Origin: an uncultured Ulvibacter sp.
GTDB lineage: Bacteria; Bacteroidota; Bacteroidia; Flavobacteriales; Flavobacteriaceae
DNA: 64,000 nucleotides
Assembly (NCBI GenBank): GCA_938041335.1
Contig: CALIAF010000025.1
Location: forward strand, 62,001 to 126,000
Direction: 5' to 3'
The notes under the pieces were generated by a model. It was not told the DNA's origin, did no database searches, and saw only the letters and a list, made by a program, of their open reading frames with translations. Positions 45,800-53,118 of the stretch are shown here, piece after piece. The position numbers and the translations under genes are program-made. Each line of letters begins with the position of its first letter. The first letter of the stretch is position 1.

Positions 45800-47716
45800 C
45801 TACTTATTAAAAATTATTTCTAATACAGTGCCTTTTTCACTGCTGTTAATATCAAGCGTAGCATTTATTTTTTGAGCTCGTGATTTCATATTGATCAATC
45901 CGTTGGAGTCAGATGATGTATTTTTAGTGTCAAAACCATCACCATTGTCTGTGATCTTAATTGACATTGGAGCATTTGAAAAAATAGCGACAGTTATTTT
46001 TGTCGCATTGGAGTGTTTTACGGCGTTATTTAAGGCTTCTTGTAAAATTCTAAAAAGATTTAGCGTAGTGTTTGAGTCTAAAAGTTGCTCGTTAGGGCCT
46101 TCTTTGTTTACAGAAATATCAATACCAGTAGCTGTAGCCGCTTTATAAGCGAGATTTCTTAAACGTTCTGTAAGTCCTTCAGTAGAGATAGCTGTTTTGT
46201 TCATTACCCAGATAGTATCACGCAAGTCACGTATCGCGTCTTGACTAAAGGTAGAGAGGTTCATTAATTTTGTTTTGGTTTCCTCTTTTGAGTAGGTATC
46301 AATCCCAATTTCTATATTTTGTGTAGCACTAGCAAGATAGGTTAATTGAGAACCTATATTATCGTGTAGTTCTTTTGAGATACGTAGTCTTTGCTCTTCT
46401 AATTTGTTAGTAGTTTCAATAGCGTGTAATGCATTTTTTAACTTCTCTTCTTGTACTTGTTGTTTGGCTTTAAGGCTTCGTTGTCTTATGAGTAGAAATA
46501 AAATGAGGCCTAGTAATATAGCTCCACCAGCGAGTAATCCAGTGTAGAGCCTTTGATTTTTTAATTCTTCTTCTTTAAGTAATAGTTGTTGTTCTTTCTC
46601 TTTGGTTTTATAAAGTGCTTCTTTTTCTTGAAGCATTGCTTGATTTCTGGTATCTCTTAAACTATCGTATGCCCTTTCATATTTCAGAAAATAGATATCT
46701 GCTTCTTGAGGAAGCCCTCTTTGTAGCAAGTTATTGGTCTTCTGAAATAGAAACTGTCTAGTTCTTAAATCTGAATACTCGTTTTTTTCTATGATACTAT
46801 CTGCTTTAGCAATAAAGGGTGTGGCTTTGTCTGGCTGTGCTAGTTGATTGTAACTGTAGATGATTCCATTAAGAGATTCTATGATTTTATAGGGCGATTG
46901 GTTTGCTTTTACAGCCATATCGTAAGCCTTTTTATAAGCTTGCAAACCTTCGTTAAATTTATCTTGACGCACATATACAGAGGCTATGCACGTTTGATTT
47001 CCAGCTGCTGCATTCATGTCATTAACTCGAACCGCCTCATGGTATCCTTTATTTAAAACCGCTAAGGCTTCTAGATACATTTCTTGCTCCATATAGCATA
47101 TGCCCATATTCCAATAGGTATGTGCCATGATATTAGGTTCGAATTCTTTTTGATTATGGATTGATGTTGAAAAGTATTCTAATGCTTTATTATAGTTTTT
47201 AGCACTCATTAATGCCCAGCCAAGATTATGGTATGATCTGGCAATTTTATCTGTATTTCCTAGTTTTTTAGTTGCTTCTAGTTTGTCGTAAAAATGAACT
47301 GCTGCTTCTGCATAATCTAATTTGTCTGCATAAATGTTGCCTTTTAGGTGATGCATATCTGCTTTAAGTTGCAAATTTTCTACTGCTGTAAGCTCTGGCA
47401 GTAACGCATCTGCCTTTTCTAATGCTGCATCAATATTACGATATCGGTACTCCTTTTTTGCGTCAAGAGCTTTTAGATCTAATACAGCGCTTGGGTTTTT
47501 GTTTTGTTGTGAAAAGAGTAGTGCAGCCTTATAAATAGAAGAATATTTTGCGGTGTCCTTATTAATGGCGTACAAGGTGAGTTGCTTATGTGCAGCTGTC
47601 TTAGCGTCTGTAGTTGTGGCGTTTGCAAGAATGTTTTGCAGGCTGTCTTTCTCTTTTTGTTGTCCAAAAACAACAAGGGTACATAGAAAGAATGTACAAG
47701 TAATAAATAGTTTCAT
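45800..47716 (-). CDS. TPR sensor histidine kinase (NarL/LytS-like, HisKA_3)
   Basis: The 638-residue protein has a signal peptide (MKLFITCTFFLCTLVVFGQQ), a periplasmic TPR array (about 80-330), and one membrane helix (LLAGGAILLGLILFLLI, about 395-413) between coiled coils. The dimerisation domain has phospho-acceptor His451 in ELHDNIGSQL, and the HATPase has EALNNAVKHSNA and DNGDGFD. It would phosphorylate a LuxR/NarL-type regulator, but none is encoded next to it. The periplasmic TPRs suggest it senses an envelope protein or peptide. Confidence 0.9.
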   Translation of the reverse strand: MKLFITCTFFLCTLVVFGQQKEKDSLQNILANATTTDAKTAAHKQLTLYAINKDTAKYSSIYKAALLFSQQNKNPSAVLDLKALDAKKEYRYRNIDAALEKADALLPELTAVENLQLKADMHHLKGNIYADKLDYAEAAVHFYDKLEATKKLGNTDKIARSYHNLGWALMSAKNYNKALEYFSTSIHNQKEFEPNIMAHTYWNMGICYMEQEMYLEALAVLNKGYHEAVRVNDMNAAAGNQTCIASVYVRQDKFNEGLQAYKKAYDMAVKANQSPYKIIESLNGIIYSYNQLAQPDKATPFIAKADSIIEKNEYSDLRTRQFLFQKTNNLLQRGLPQEADIYFLKYERAYDSLRDTRNQAMLQEKEALYKTKEKEQQLLLKEEELKNQRLYTGLLAGGAILLGLILFLLIRQRSLKAKQQVQEEKLKNALHAIETTNKLEEQRLRISKELHDNIGSQLTYLASATQNIEIGIDTYSKEETKTKLMNLSTFSQDAIRDLRDTIWVMNKTAISTEGLTERLRNLAYKAATATGIDISVNKEGPNEQLLDSNTTLNLFRILQEALNNAVKHSNATKITVAIFSNAPMSIKITDNGDGFDTKNTSSDSNGLINMKSRAQKINATLDINSSEKGTVLEIIFNK

Positions 47717-47809
47717 ATCTGGTTAGATTGACATAAAACTACCATTTTTTATTTATTTAGAGGCTTTTAAGTATAGAATTTAATAATTCTTAGATTTTCA
47801 CTAACGGTA

Positions 47810-47839
47810 TTGAAAAGTTTAAGCAATTTATTATATTCG
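47810..47839 (+). promoter_or_regulatory. Promoter of the 26-codon gene
   Basis: TTG at 47810-47812, 19 bp, then TATATTCG at 47832-47839 (one base from TAnnTTTG). The ATG is 4 nt after the box, again nearly leaderless. Confidence 0.6.
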
Positions 47840-47843
47840 CTGT

Positions 47844-47924
47844 ATGGGAGTAGGAACATTAGTTTTAGGAAGTGCCGCAGTATGTCTTCTTTTTGGCCTT
47901 GTGGCTAGAATGTTTAGAGACTAA
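47844..47924 (+). CDS. 26-residue membrane microprotein
   Basis: ATG at 47844 to TAA at 47922 encodes 26 residues beginning MGVGTLVLGSAAVCLLFGLV and ending in ARMFRD. It is a single hydrophobic helix with a charged tail. It has a promoter match directly upstream and its own terminator 23 bp downstream, so it appears as a complete transcription unit. I do not recognise a family. It would be missed by length cut-offs. Confidence 0.55.
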   Translation: MGVGTLVLGSAAVCLLFGLVARMFRD

Positions 47925-47947
47925 TAATTTGAATGGCACTGTATTAT

Positions 47948-47977
47948 CATCTATCTTTATAAGATAGGTGCTTTTTT
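47948..47977 (+). terminator. Terminator after the 26-codon gene
   Basis: A 10-bp stem CATCTATCTT/AAGATAGGTG (one G-T pair) with a 3-nt loop is followed by T6. The apt start codon is 15 nt further on. Confidence 0.8.
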
Positions 47978-47991
47978 ATGCCCTTTTTTTT

Positions 47992-48507
47992 ATGATAGAT
48001 ATTTCAAAATATATAAGAGACATAGCAGATTTTCCTAAATCTGGAGTGGTTTTTAAAGACATCACCCCTTTGCTTTCTAATCAAGAAGCTTCTCGAGAAT
48101 GTCTTTTGCAATTGGTCTCTTTAGTCAATGATCAACAAATTGATAAAGTAGTTGGTATAGAATCTAGAGGTTTTTTCTTCGGAATGATGCTCGCTCAAGA
48201 ACTTAATGCAGGTTTTGTGCCCCTAAGAAAACCAGGAAAACTACCTTATGACACCTATAAAGAACCTTATTCTTTAGAGTATGGAATGGATGTCTTGGAG
48301 ATGCATGAAGATGCAATACAAAGAGGAGATCGAGTGTTAATACACGATGATGTACTCGCCACAGGTGGAACAGCAAAGGCGGCTTGTAATCTTGTAGAGC
48401 GCGCTGGTGGTATTATTGTGCAATGTAATTTTATTATGCAGATAGATTTTTTAAGAGGAAACGACAAGCTTTATAAATACGAGACCGCATCGATTCTAAG
48501 CTATTAG
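47992..48507 (+). CDS. apt: Adenine phosphoribosyltransferase
   Basis: The ATG at 47992 (MIDISKYIRDIADFPKSGV) gives 171 residues, the normal APRT length; the longer frame starts inside the terminator T-run. It contains VVGIESRGFFFG, PLRKPGKLP, and the PRPP-binding motif VLIHDDVLATGGTA. It salvages adenine to AMP in the cytoplasm. Its 3' end overlaps the convergent small gene by 4 bp. Confidence 0.95.
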   Translation: MIDISKYIRDIADFPKSGVVFKDITPLLSNQEASRECLLQLVSLVNDQQIDKVVGIESRGFFFGMMLAQELNAGFVPLRKPGKLPYDTYKEPYSLEYGMDVLEMHEDAIQRGDRVLIHDDVLATGGTAKAACNLVERAGGIIVQCNFIMQIDFLRGNDKLYKYETASILSY

Positions 48508-48659
48508 TCTAAAGCATTTTTAGTTACCCATAATTTATACCCAAATAGCGCCATCTGTGCTTTAGTAGCTTTAGCCAAGTCCACCCTGTTTTTTGTCAAA
48601 CTAGGGAGTACCGCTTTGTTGAATTTTGCTAAGGCTTTAAAAAATTTCTTTTTCATCAT
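48504..48659 (-). CDS. Small basic conserved protein (51 aa), unknown
   Basis: The plausible start is ATG at 48659 or 48656 (MKKKFFKALAKFNKAVLPSL), giving about 51 residues. The upstream extension to 48713 runs through a terminator and is rejected. It is Lys-rich, with a C-terminal YKLWVTKNALD. Similar short basic proteins occur in Flavobacteriaceae, but no function is known to me. Confidence 0.7.
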   Translation of the reverse strand: MMKKKFFKALAKFNKAVLPSLTKNRVDLAKATKAQMALFGYKLWVTKNALD

Positions 48660-48674
48660 ACAAAAGTACAAAAT

Positions 48675-48699
48675 AAAAAGTCCCGCTATTAACGGGACT
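48675..48699 (-). terminator. Terminator after the BlaI/M56 unit
   Basis: On the minus strand AGTCCCG/CGGGACT (7 bp, loop of 7) is followed by T5. It lies 24 bp past the stop of the M56 gene. Confidence 0.8.
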
Positions 48700-48722
48700 A
48701 TATAGTTCTGCAATTAGAAATT

Positions 48723-51164
48723 TTATAACGCTATCATAATATCTTCAATAGGCGAACTGCTTTTTTTAGAAATCGCAGATTTATCCCCTTTTCCATTATT
48801 GAAATCTATCTTGATAGAAGTAATCTCATTATTAGCATTTCTTTTAACTCTCTTATATTTAAAATCAAACCCTTTTTCCTTCATCTCATTTTTGATAGTA
48901 ACCAAGTCAGCATCCGTTGTGTTTTTTGTGATGTATATATTTTCATGACCATGGTTGCTAATGGCAAAAACATTAGTGCTTGTGCGGTTGCTAAGACTGT
49001 GGTTCGTGTTTTTTAAATGTACCTCCACAATTCCGTTATGAGCGTTCTCACCGTATTTAACAAGCGCATTTTCGCCTTTTATAACATTTATGGTAGCAAT
49101 GTGGTCTGGGTCAATGGTATTTATGTTTCCGTGATAGACTTCGCCGTTAACAATAACTATAGGTTTATCACCATCGTGGTCAATATGTATAGACTCGCTA
49201 ATGGTTTTATGCTGTCTTTTATTTTGTACCACATTTCTTTTGTGATCTTTCATATCTTTTTTCATTTCCCTTAATGCTTCTGCTCTTTCCTTAAGGTGTT
49301 CTCTTTTTTCTTCCAATATTTCTCTTCGCTTTTCAGTTCTCTCCTCTAGATTCTCTCTTCGTTCTTCAAATTGACGCATCATTCTCTCCCCATCTTTTGC
49401 TTGCCCAAAACCAAATCCTGTTTCTGTTTTGTAAAAAGTGAAGTCCTTTATAGGGGTATTGTCATTTATAGTATAATTACCACTATTACCTTTATTGTCA
49501 CTATGTGTGATAGTAATCGAAGTGATTTCATTACTACTATTACGAGTCGTAGAATATTCAAATATGGTGTTATGTGCTGTTTTTAAATCCTTCTTTATTT
49601 GTTCAAACTCAGCATCTGTTGTGTTTTTTGTAATTAGATATTTAAAGATGGGTTTTGTTGCAGCTAAGTTACTATCCTCTTTTTCATCTTCTGTATTTGT
49701 TAATGGAGCTTCTTTTTTAAAAGTAGTCCTACCATTAAAAATATAAACACCATCTTTTCCTTTTCTACCATATTTAGATATAGCTTCTTTAGGGTATAAC
49801 ATCTCTATGTTCTCACTTACCTCAAAACTAACATCTTTAGGTAATGCTGTTTTATAAATTTCTACCCCATTAATAAGGTACAGGGGGTTGTTACCCATTT
49901 TTTCTTTAGATGAAGTTGCCCTTTCTTTCTTCGGAAATGTTAAAGCTTTGACTCCAGTGTCTGTTACTTGCATTAAGGTAGTCTCGTTAAGGTCACCAAA
50001 GTGTAATTGATCTGCTATCACATTTAATTTAATGGCAGGAATTTGAATATCATCTCCACCATATGTTACATTATGAGTAAAAGTCTTTCGGTTTGCAAAT
50101 CTGGTTTTAATGGCTAGTTGTGTAAGACTTCCAGAAGCATCACGCTTTAGATCTGTAAAATCAACTTCAAAAGCTGAAGTACTTTCATTGATGTTGTTTT
50201 TAATAGCCGTTATCTCGGTTGTTAAGGTTTCCGAAGTTATAATTAGACTGTCTATTGTGTTTGCCGCAGGTTCTTTATATTCAATCTCTTCTATGACATT
50301 AAAACTGAGAAAAAAGAAAGCGAGTAAAGGCAAGACGAGTGCCATTTTTAAAAGATTGCGTTTGTGGGTTGTGGTTTTGTTTAACATAAGAATTCGTTTT
50401 TTGATTAATGATTGATAAAAGGGTGATGTTAACGCCGGCGCTTTTAAAGATGATGAAGCCTTCACGAGTGTTAACTGGTATTGTTTTTTTGATGCTATTT
50501 TAGGAATCGTATATGCGTCTGCGACAAACTCAAGATTTGCTTCTACGGCTTTTTTATAGAGCCAAGAAAATGGATTTACCCACTGGATAATGGTGATGAG
50601 CTGACCCAAAAACATATCTATAGAATGCAGTTGCTTGCCGTGTATTTTTTCATGAGCCATAATCATTTGTAGCTCTTCTTGGCTGTGTAAAGAAGGATTG
50701 TAAACGATATAATTGAAAAATGAAAATGGCGAAATAGTATCTGATACTTCTAGATATTTATAGCCATCACGAGGTTGTGAAGGTGTTTTTTTAAATAAAA
50801 ATACTAGTGAGATAAGTTGGGTTAAAAACCTGGCCGCTAAGAAAACCACTCCTATTAAATAGCACACTAGAAGAACTTGCATCCAGTCTATTGAGAACGG
50901 TATTGGCGCTTCTGCGATTGTGCTTACTGGTGTCATATCATTAAAAGACAAAGCCTCAAAAGGAACAGGGTCATAGGTAGGTGCATCTATGTAAATGATT
51001 TTTGAAACCTTTAAAAATGGGAGTATAAGTGCGGTGATAAATCCTGATATAAAAAAGAAACGCTTAGCAGTAAATAAGGTGTCTTTGCGCATAAATAGAT
51101 AATAGACAGCATAAAATAAAGCCAGTATCGCCGAAGATTTAAGTAGGTATTGTAATATATCCAT
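48723..51164 (-). CDS. M56 (BlaR1-like) membrane metallopeptidase with plug-like repeats
   Basis: The 813-residue protein has N-terminal membrane helices (about 5-25, 35-55, 90-110) and the zinc-protease motif HEKIH (171-175), followed by a further helix near 270. The large C-terminal part is periplasmic. It has TonB-plug-like units (YLINGVEIYK ... KYGRKGKDGVYIF and VIVNGEVYHG ... KYGENAHNGIVEV). A related segment occurs twice (ITKNTTDAEFEQIKKDL and ITKNTTDADLVTIKNEM), and a strongly charged coiled coil lies near 600-650 (RREILEEKREHLKERAEAL). With BlaI, encoded 2 bp upstream, it should form a signal-dependent derepression pair. Confidence 0.88.
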   Translation of the reverse strand: MDILQYLLKSSAILALFYAVYYLFMRKDTLFTAKRFFFISGFITALILPFLKVSKIIYIDAPTYDPVPFEALSFNDMTPVSTIAEAPIPFSIDWMQVLLVCYLIGVVFLAARFLTQLISLVFLFKKTPSQPRDGYKYLEVSDTISPFSFFNYIVYNPSLHSQEELQMIMAHEKIHGKQLHSIDMFLGQLITIIQWVNPFSWLYKKAVEANLEFVADAYTIPKIASKKQYQLTLVKASSSLKAPALTSPFYQSLIKKRILMLNKTTTHKRNLLKMALVLPLLAFFFLSFNVIEEIEYKEPAANTIDSLIITSETLTTEITAIKNNINESTSAFEVDFTDLKRDASGSLTQLAIKTRFANRKTFTHNVTYGGDDIQIPAIKLNVIADQLHFGDLNETTLMQVTDTGVKALTFPKKERATSSKEKMGNNPLYLINGVEIYKTALPKDVSFEVSENIEMLYPKEAISKYGRKGKDGVYIFNGRTTFKKEAPLTNTEDEKEDSNLAATKPIFKYLITKNTTDAEFEQIKKDLKTAHNTIFEYSTTRNSSNEITSITITHSDNKGNSGNYTINDNTPIKDFTFYKTETGFGFGQAKDGERMMRQFEERRENLEERTEKRREILEEKREHLKERAEALREMKKDMKDHKRNVVQNKRQHKTISESIHIDHDGDKPIVIVNGEVYHGNINTIDPDHIATINVIKGENALVKYGENAHNGIVEVHLKNTNHSLSNRTSTNVFAISNHGHENIYITKNTTDADLVTIKNEMKEKGFDFKYKRVKRNANNEITSIKIDFNNGKGDKSAISKKSSSPIEDIMIAL

Positions 51165-51166
51165 AA

Positions 51167-51523
51167 CTAGTTCTTTTTTTCTATAATGGCTAATATCTCT
51201 CTCAACTCTGCGGCGCTTATTTTTTCTTCTTTGGCAAAAAACGAAACCATACTTTTATAACTATTGTCAAAAAAACGTTGCGACGCGAGGTTTAGATATT
51301 TGTTTGCATATGCCTCTTTAGTAACAACGGGGTAGTACTGGTGCGTTTTTCCATAAGCTTGGTGACTCACAAAACCTTTTTCTTCTAGACCACGAACAAT
51401 AGTAGATATCGTATTATAATGGGCAGATTCTGGCAATGCAGCCACCATCTCTTTGACAAATGCTTTTTCAAGCTGCCAGAGTACCTGCATAATCTCTTCT
51501 TCTTTATTTGTTAATTTTTCCAT
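51167..51523 (-). CDS. BlaI/MecI/CopY family repressor
   Basis: The ATG at 51523 (MEKLTNKEEEIMQVLWQLEK) gives 118 residues, the normal size. A longer frame from 51592 would read through a repeat element. The winged helix has NTISTIVRGLEEKGFVSHQ, and the C-terminal helices dimerise and are cut by the partner peptidase in this family. It probably represses its own operon and unknown targets until the M56 protein responds to a signal. Confidence 0.9.
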   Translation of the reverse strand: MEKLTNKEEEIMQVLWQLEKAFVKEMVAALPESAHYNTISTIVRGLEEKGFVSHQAYGKTHQYYPVVTKEAYANKYLNLASQRFFDNSYKSMVSFFAKEEKISAAELREILAIIEKKN

Positions 51524-51529
51524 ATTTAT

Positions 51530-51549
51530 TGCCCGCGTAGGAGGGTATC
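51530..51549. repeat. Diverged hairpin repeat upstream of blaI
   Basis: TGCCCGCGTAGGAGGGTATC differs at four positions from TTCCCGCGAAGGCGGGAATC of 18616 and 21882. It lies 6 nt before the blaI start codon, like the copies before the sigma-54 regulator and DUF983. Confidence 0.6.
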
Positions 51550-51691
51550 TTTTATAATGACTTGACTCGTTTTGCTTTGGTTTCACAAACATATAACGAA
51601 AAAATTAGTTATACAACTGTTTTTGTAGTTATATAACTCAACTTTTAGTTGGTTATTGTTTTTCAGTATAAAAATAAATGAATGATTTAAG

Positions 51692-51699
51692 TATCTTCG
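51692..51699 (+). promoter_or_regulatory. -7 box (TATCTTCG) of the CaCA antiporter gene
   Basis: One base from TAnnTTTG, 39 nt before the start codon. The -33 element is not clear. Confidence 0.4.
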
Positions 51700-51738
51700 C
51701 ACTGTAATGCCCACTTTTGTGAGTACAAGAATATATCT

Positions 51739-52692
51739 ATGAGTATTGTTTATATAATTGCTGGATTAATACTGTTAGTAGTAGGAGGTGAGTTTTTAGT
51801 GCGAGCTGCAGTTGGTTTGTCTTTTAAGCTGAAATTGTCTAAAATGATCATCGGTCTTACCGTTGTTTCTTTTGCCACATCGGCGCCAGAATTATTGGTG
51901 AGTATTCAAGCTGCATTAGACGGTCATAGTGATATTTCCCTCGGAAACGTCATAGGGTCAAATATTGCTAATATAGGTTTGGTACTAGGGATCACTGCCA
52001 TAATAACTCCGCTAGTGATTGACAAAGATTTCTATAAGTTTAACTGGCCTATGATGATGATTTTATCATTAGCGCTTTATTTTATTTTGTCTAGCGGAAA
52101 TGAGATTTCGCAAGTAGAAGGAGTTGCTTTACTAGTGATTCTGGTAATTTACTTATACCTATTAATAAGTAGAGCACGAAAAAAAGGAAAGAAAGAAGAA
52201 TCTGCAGAAGAGGTGGATGATGTTTTATCTACAGTCTCAAATTTTAAAATTGGTATTTGGTTACTTATCGGGGCGGTTGCGCTTTATTTTGGTAGTACAC
52301 TATTAGTAGATGGCGCTGTAGATCTTGCCACTATGTTAGGGGTTAGTGAACGCGTTATTGCAGTAACTATGATTGCCGTTGGTACGAGTGTGCCAGAACT
52401 TGCGGCTTCTGTTATTGCGGCATTAAAGAAAGAGAAGGCATTATCTTTAGGGAACTTAATTGGTTCAAATATTTTTAATATTGCTTCTGTATTGGGTATT
52501 ACGGCACTCATACAACCTATAGTTGTAAATAGCCCAGAAATCTTGTCAAGCGATATCTGGTGGATGATTGGTTTTGCAGCTTGTTTAATCCCTTTAGCGT
52601 TTATTGGTAAGCGTTTTGAGATAGGAAGAATTAAAGGGTTCTTGATTGTAATTGCTTATTGTACATTTATTAGTATGGCTTTTTTGAATTAG
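51739..52692 (+). CDS. Calcium/sodium antiporter (CaCA family, YrbG-like)
   Basis: The 317-residue protein has ten helices in two inverted halves. Each half carries an alpha-repeat: SFATSAPELLVSIQAAL with SLGNVIGSNIANIG, and GTSVPELAASVIAAL with SLGNLIGSNIFNIA. The acidic residue in each PEL motif binds the cation. It exchanges cations (calcium for sodium or protons) across the inner membrane. A charged cytoplasmic loop (RKKGKKEESAEEVDD, near 150) separates the halves. It stands alone. Confidence 0.93.
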   Translation: MSIVYIIAGLILLVVGGEFLVRAAVGLSFKLKLSKMIIGLTVVSFATSAPELLVSIQAALDGHSDISLGNVIGSNIANIGLVLGITAIITPLVIDKDFYKFNWPMMMILSLALYFILSSGNEISQVEGVALLVILVIYLYLLISRARKKGKKEESAEEVDDVLSTVSNFKIGIWLLIGAVALYFGSTLLVDGAVDLATMLGVSERVIAVTMIAVGTSVPELAASVIAALKKEKALSLGNLIGSNIFNIASVLGITALIQPIVVNSPEILSSDIWWMIGFAACLIPLAFIGKRFEIGRIKGFLIVIAYCTFISMAFLN

Positions 52693-52767
52693 GTTAAATT
52701 TGAGGTTTCAAAGAGTTTAGGCGATTTAGGTTTATCGTATTCCTAAGTTATCAATTAGTAGCGTTTA

Positions 52768-52787
52768 TTCTGAGCGCAGCGGAACTA
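52768..52787. repeat. Dispersed repeat, TTCTGAGCGCAGCGGAACTA
   Basis: It shares the GAGCGCAG core with 18225-18252 and is related to 10957-10980. It lies in an intergenic region. Confidence 0.5.
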
Positions 52788-52998
52788 CTTAACAAGATAT
52801 TTTTTTTCTCTCGACTTAATACCTCTTTTTCTTCTAGACTAATAAAGACATAAACCTCTCAGCCCAGTTTCTTTCTTCTTTCAAAGAGCGAAGAGAATGG
52901 TCTTTCTTCTTTCCTCTAAAGGTACATTCTCTATTTATCAGTGTAACCCAAATCTCCAAAATCAATAAAATTTCCGAAGTAATCACAAAAAAGAGGGG

Positions 52999-53010
52999 GT
53001 TGTTAACAAC
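52999..53010. promoter_or_regulatory. Palindrome GTTGTTAACAAC upstream of glnN
   Basis: A perfect 12-bp palindrome lies 60 bp before the -7 box. It is preceded by GAGGGG, and a similar AGGGGGTAAC occurs at 53047. It is a possible regulator site for nitrogen control; no direct evidence. Confidence 0.35.
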
Positions 53011-53069
53011 GAAACACGTTTTTATTGATAAATAGTATAAATAAATAGGGGGTAACTCTTAAATAAACG

Positions 53070-53077
53070 TATTTTTG
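53070..53077 (+). promoter_or_regulatory. -7 box (TATTTTTG) of glnN
   Basis: It matches TAnnTTTG, 41 nt before the start codon. A -33 TTG is not evident, which suggests activator dependence. Confidence 0.5.
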
Positions 53078-53118
53078 CGCTTTAATTTTAACTAAATCCA
53101 CTTAAAAAGCACATTATT

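Larger units (their letters stand above)
52693..53118 (+). other. 426-bp intergenic region before glnN
   Basis: No gene is seen. It contains a repeat (52768-52787), pyrimidine-rich stretches (52800-52920), one CTTCGGAAA motif (52970-52980, reverse), a palindrome (52999-53010) and a -7 box (53070-53077). Confidence 0.6.
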
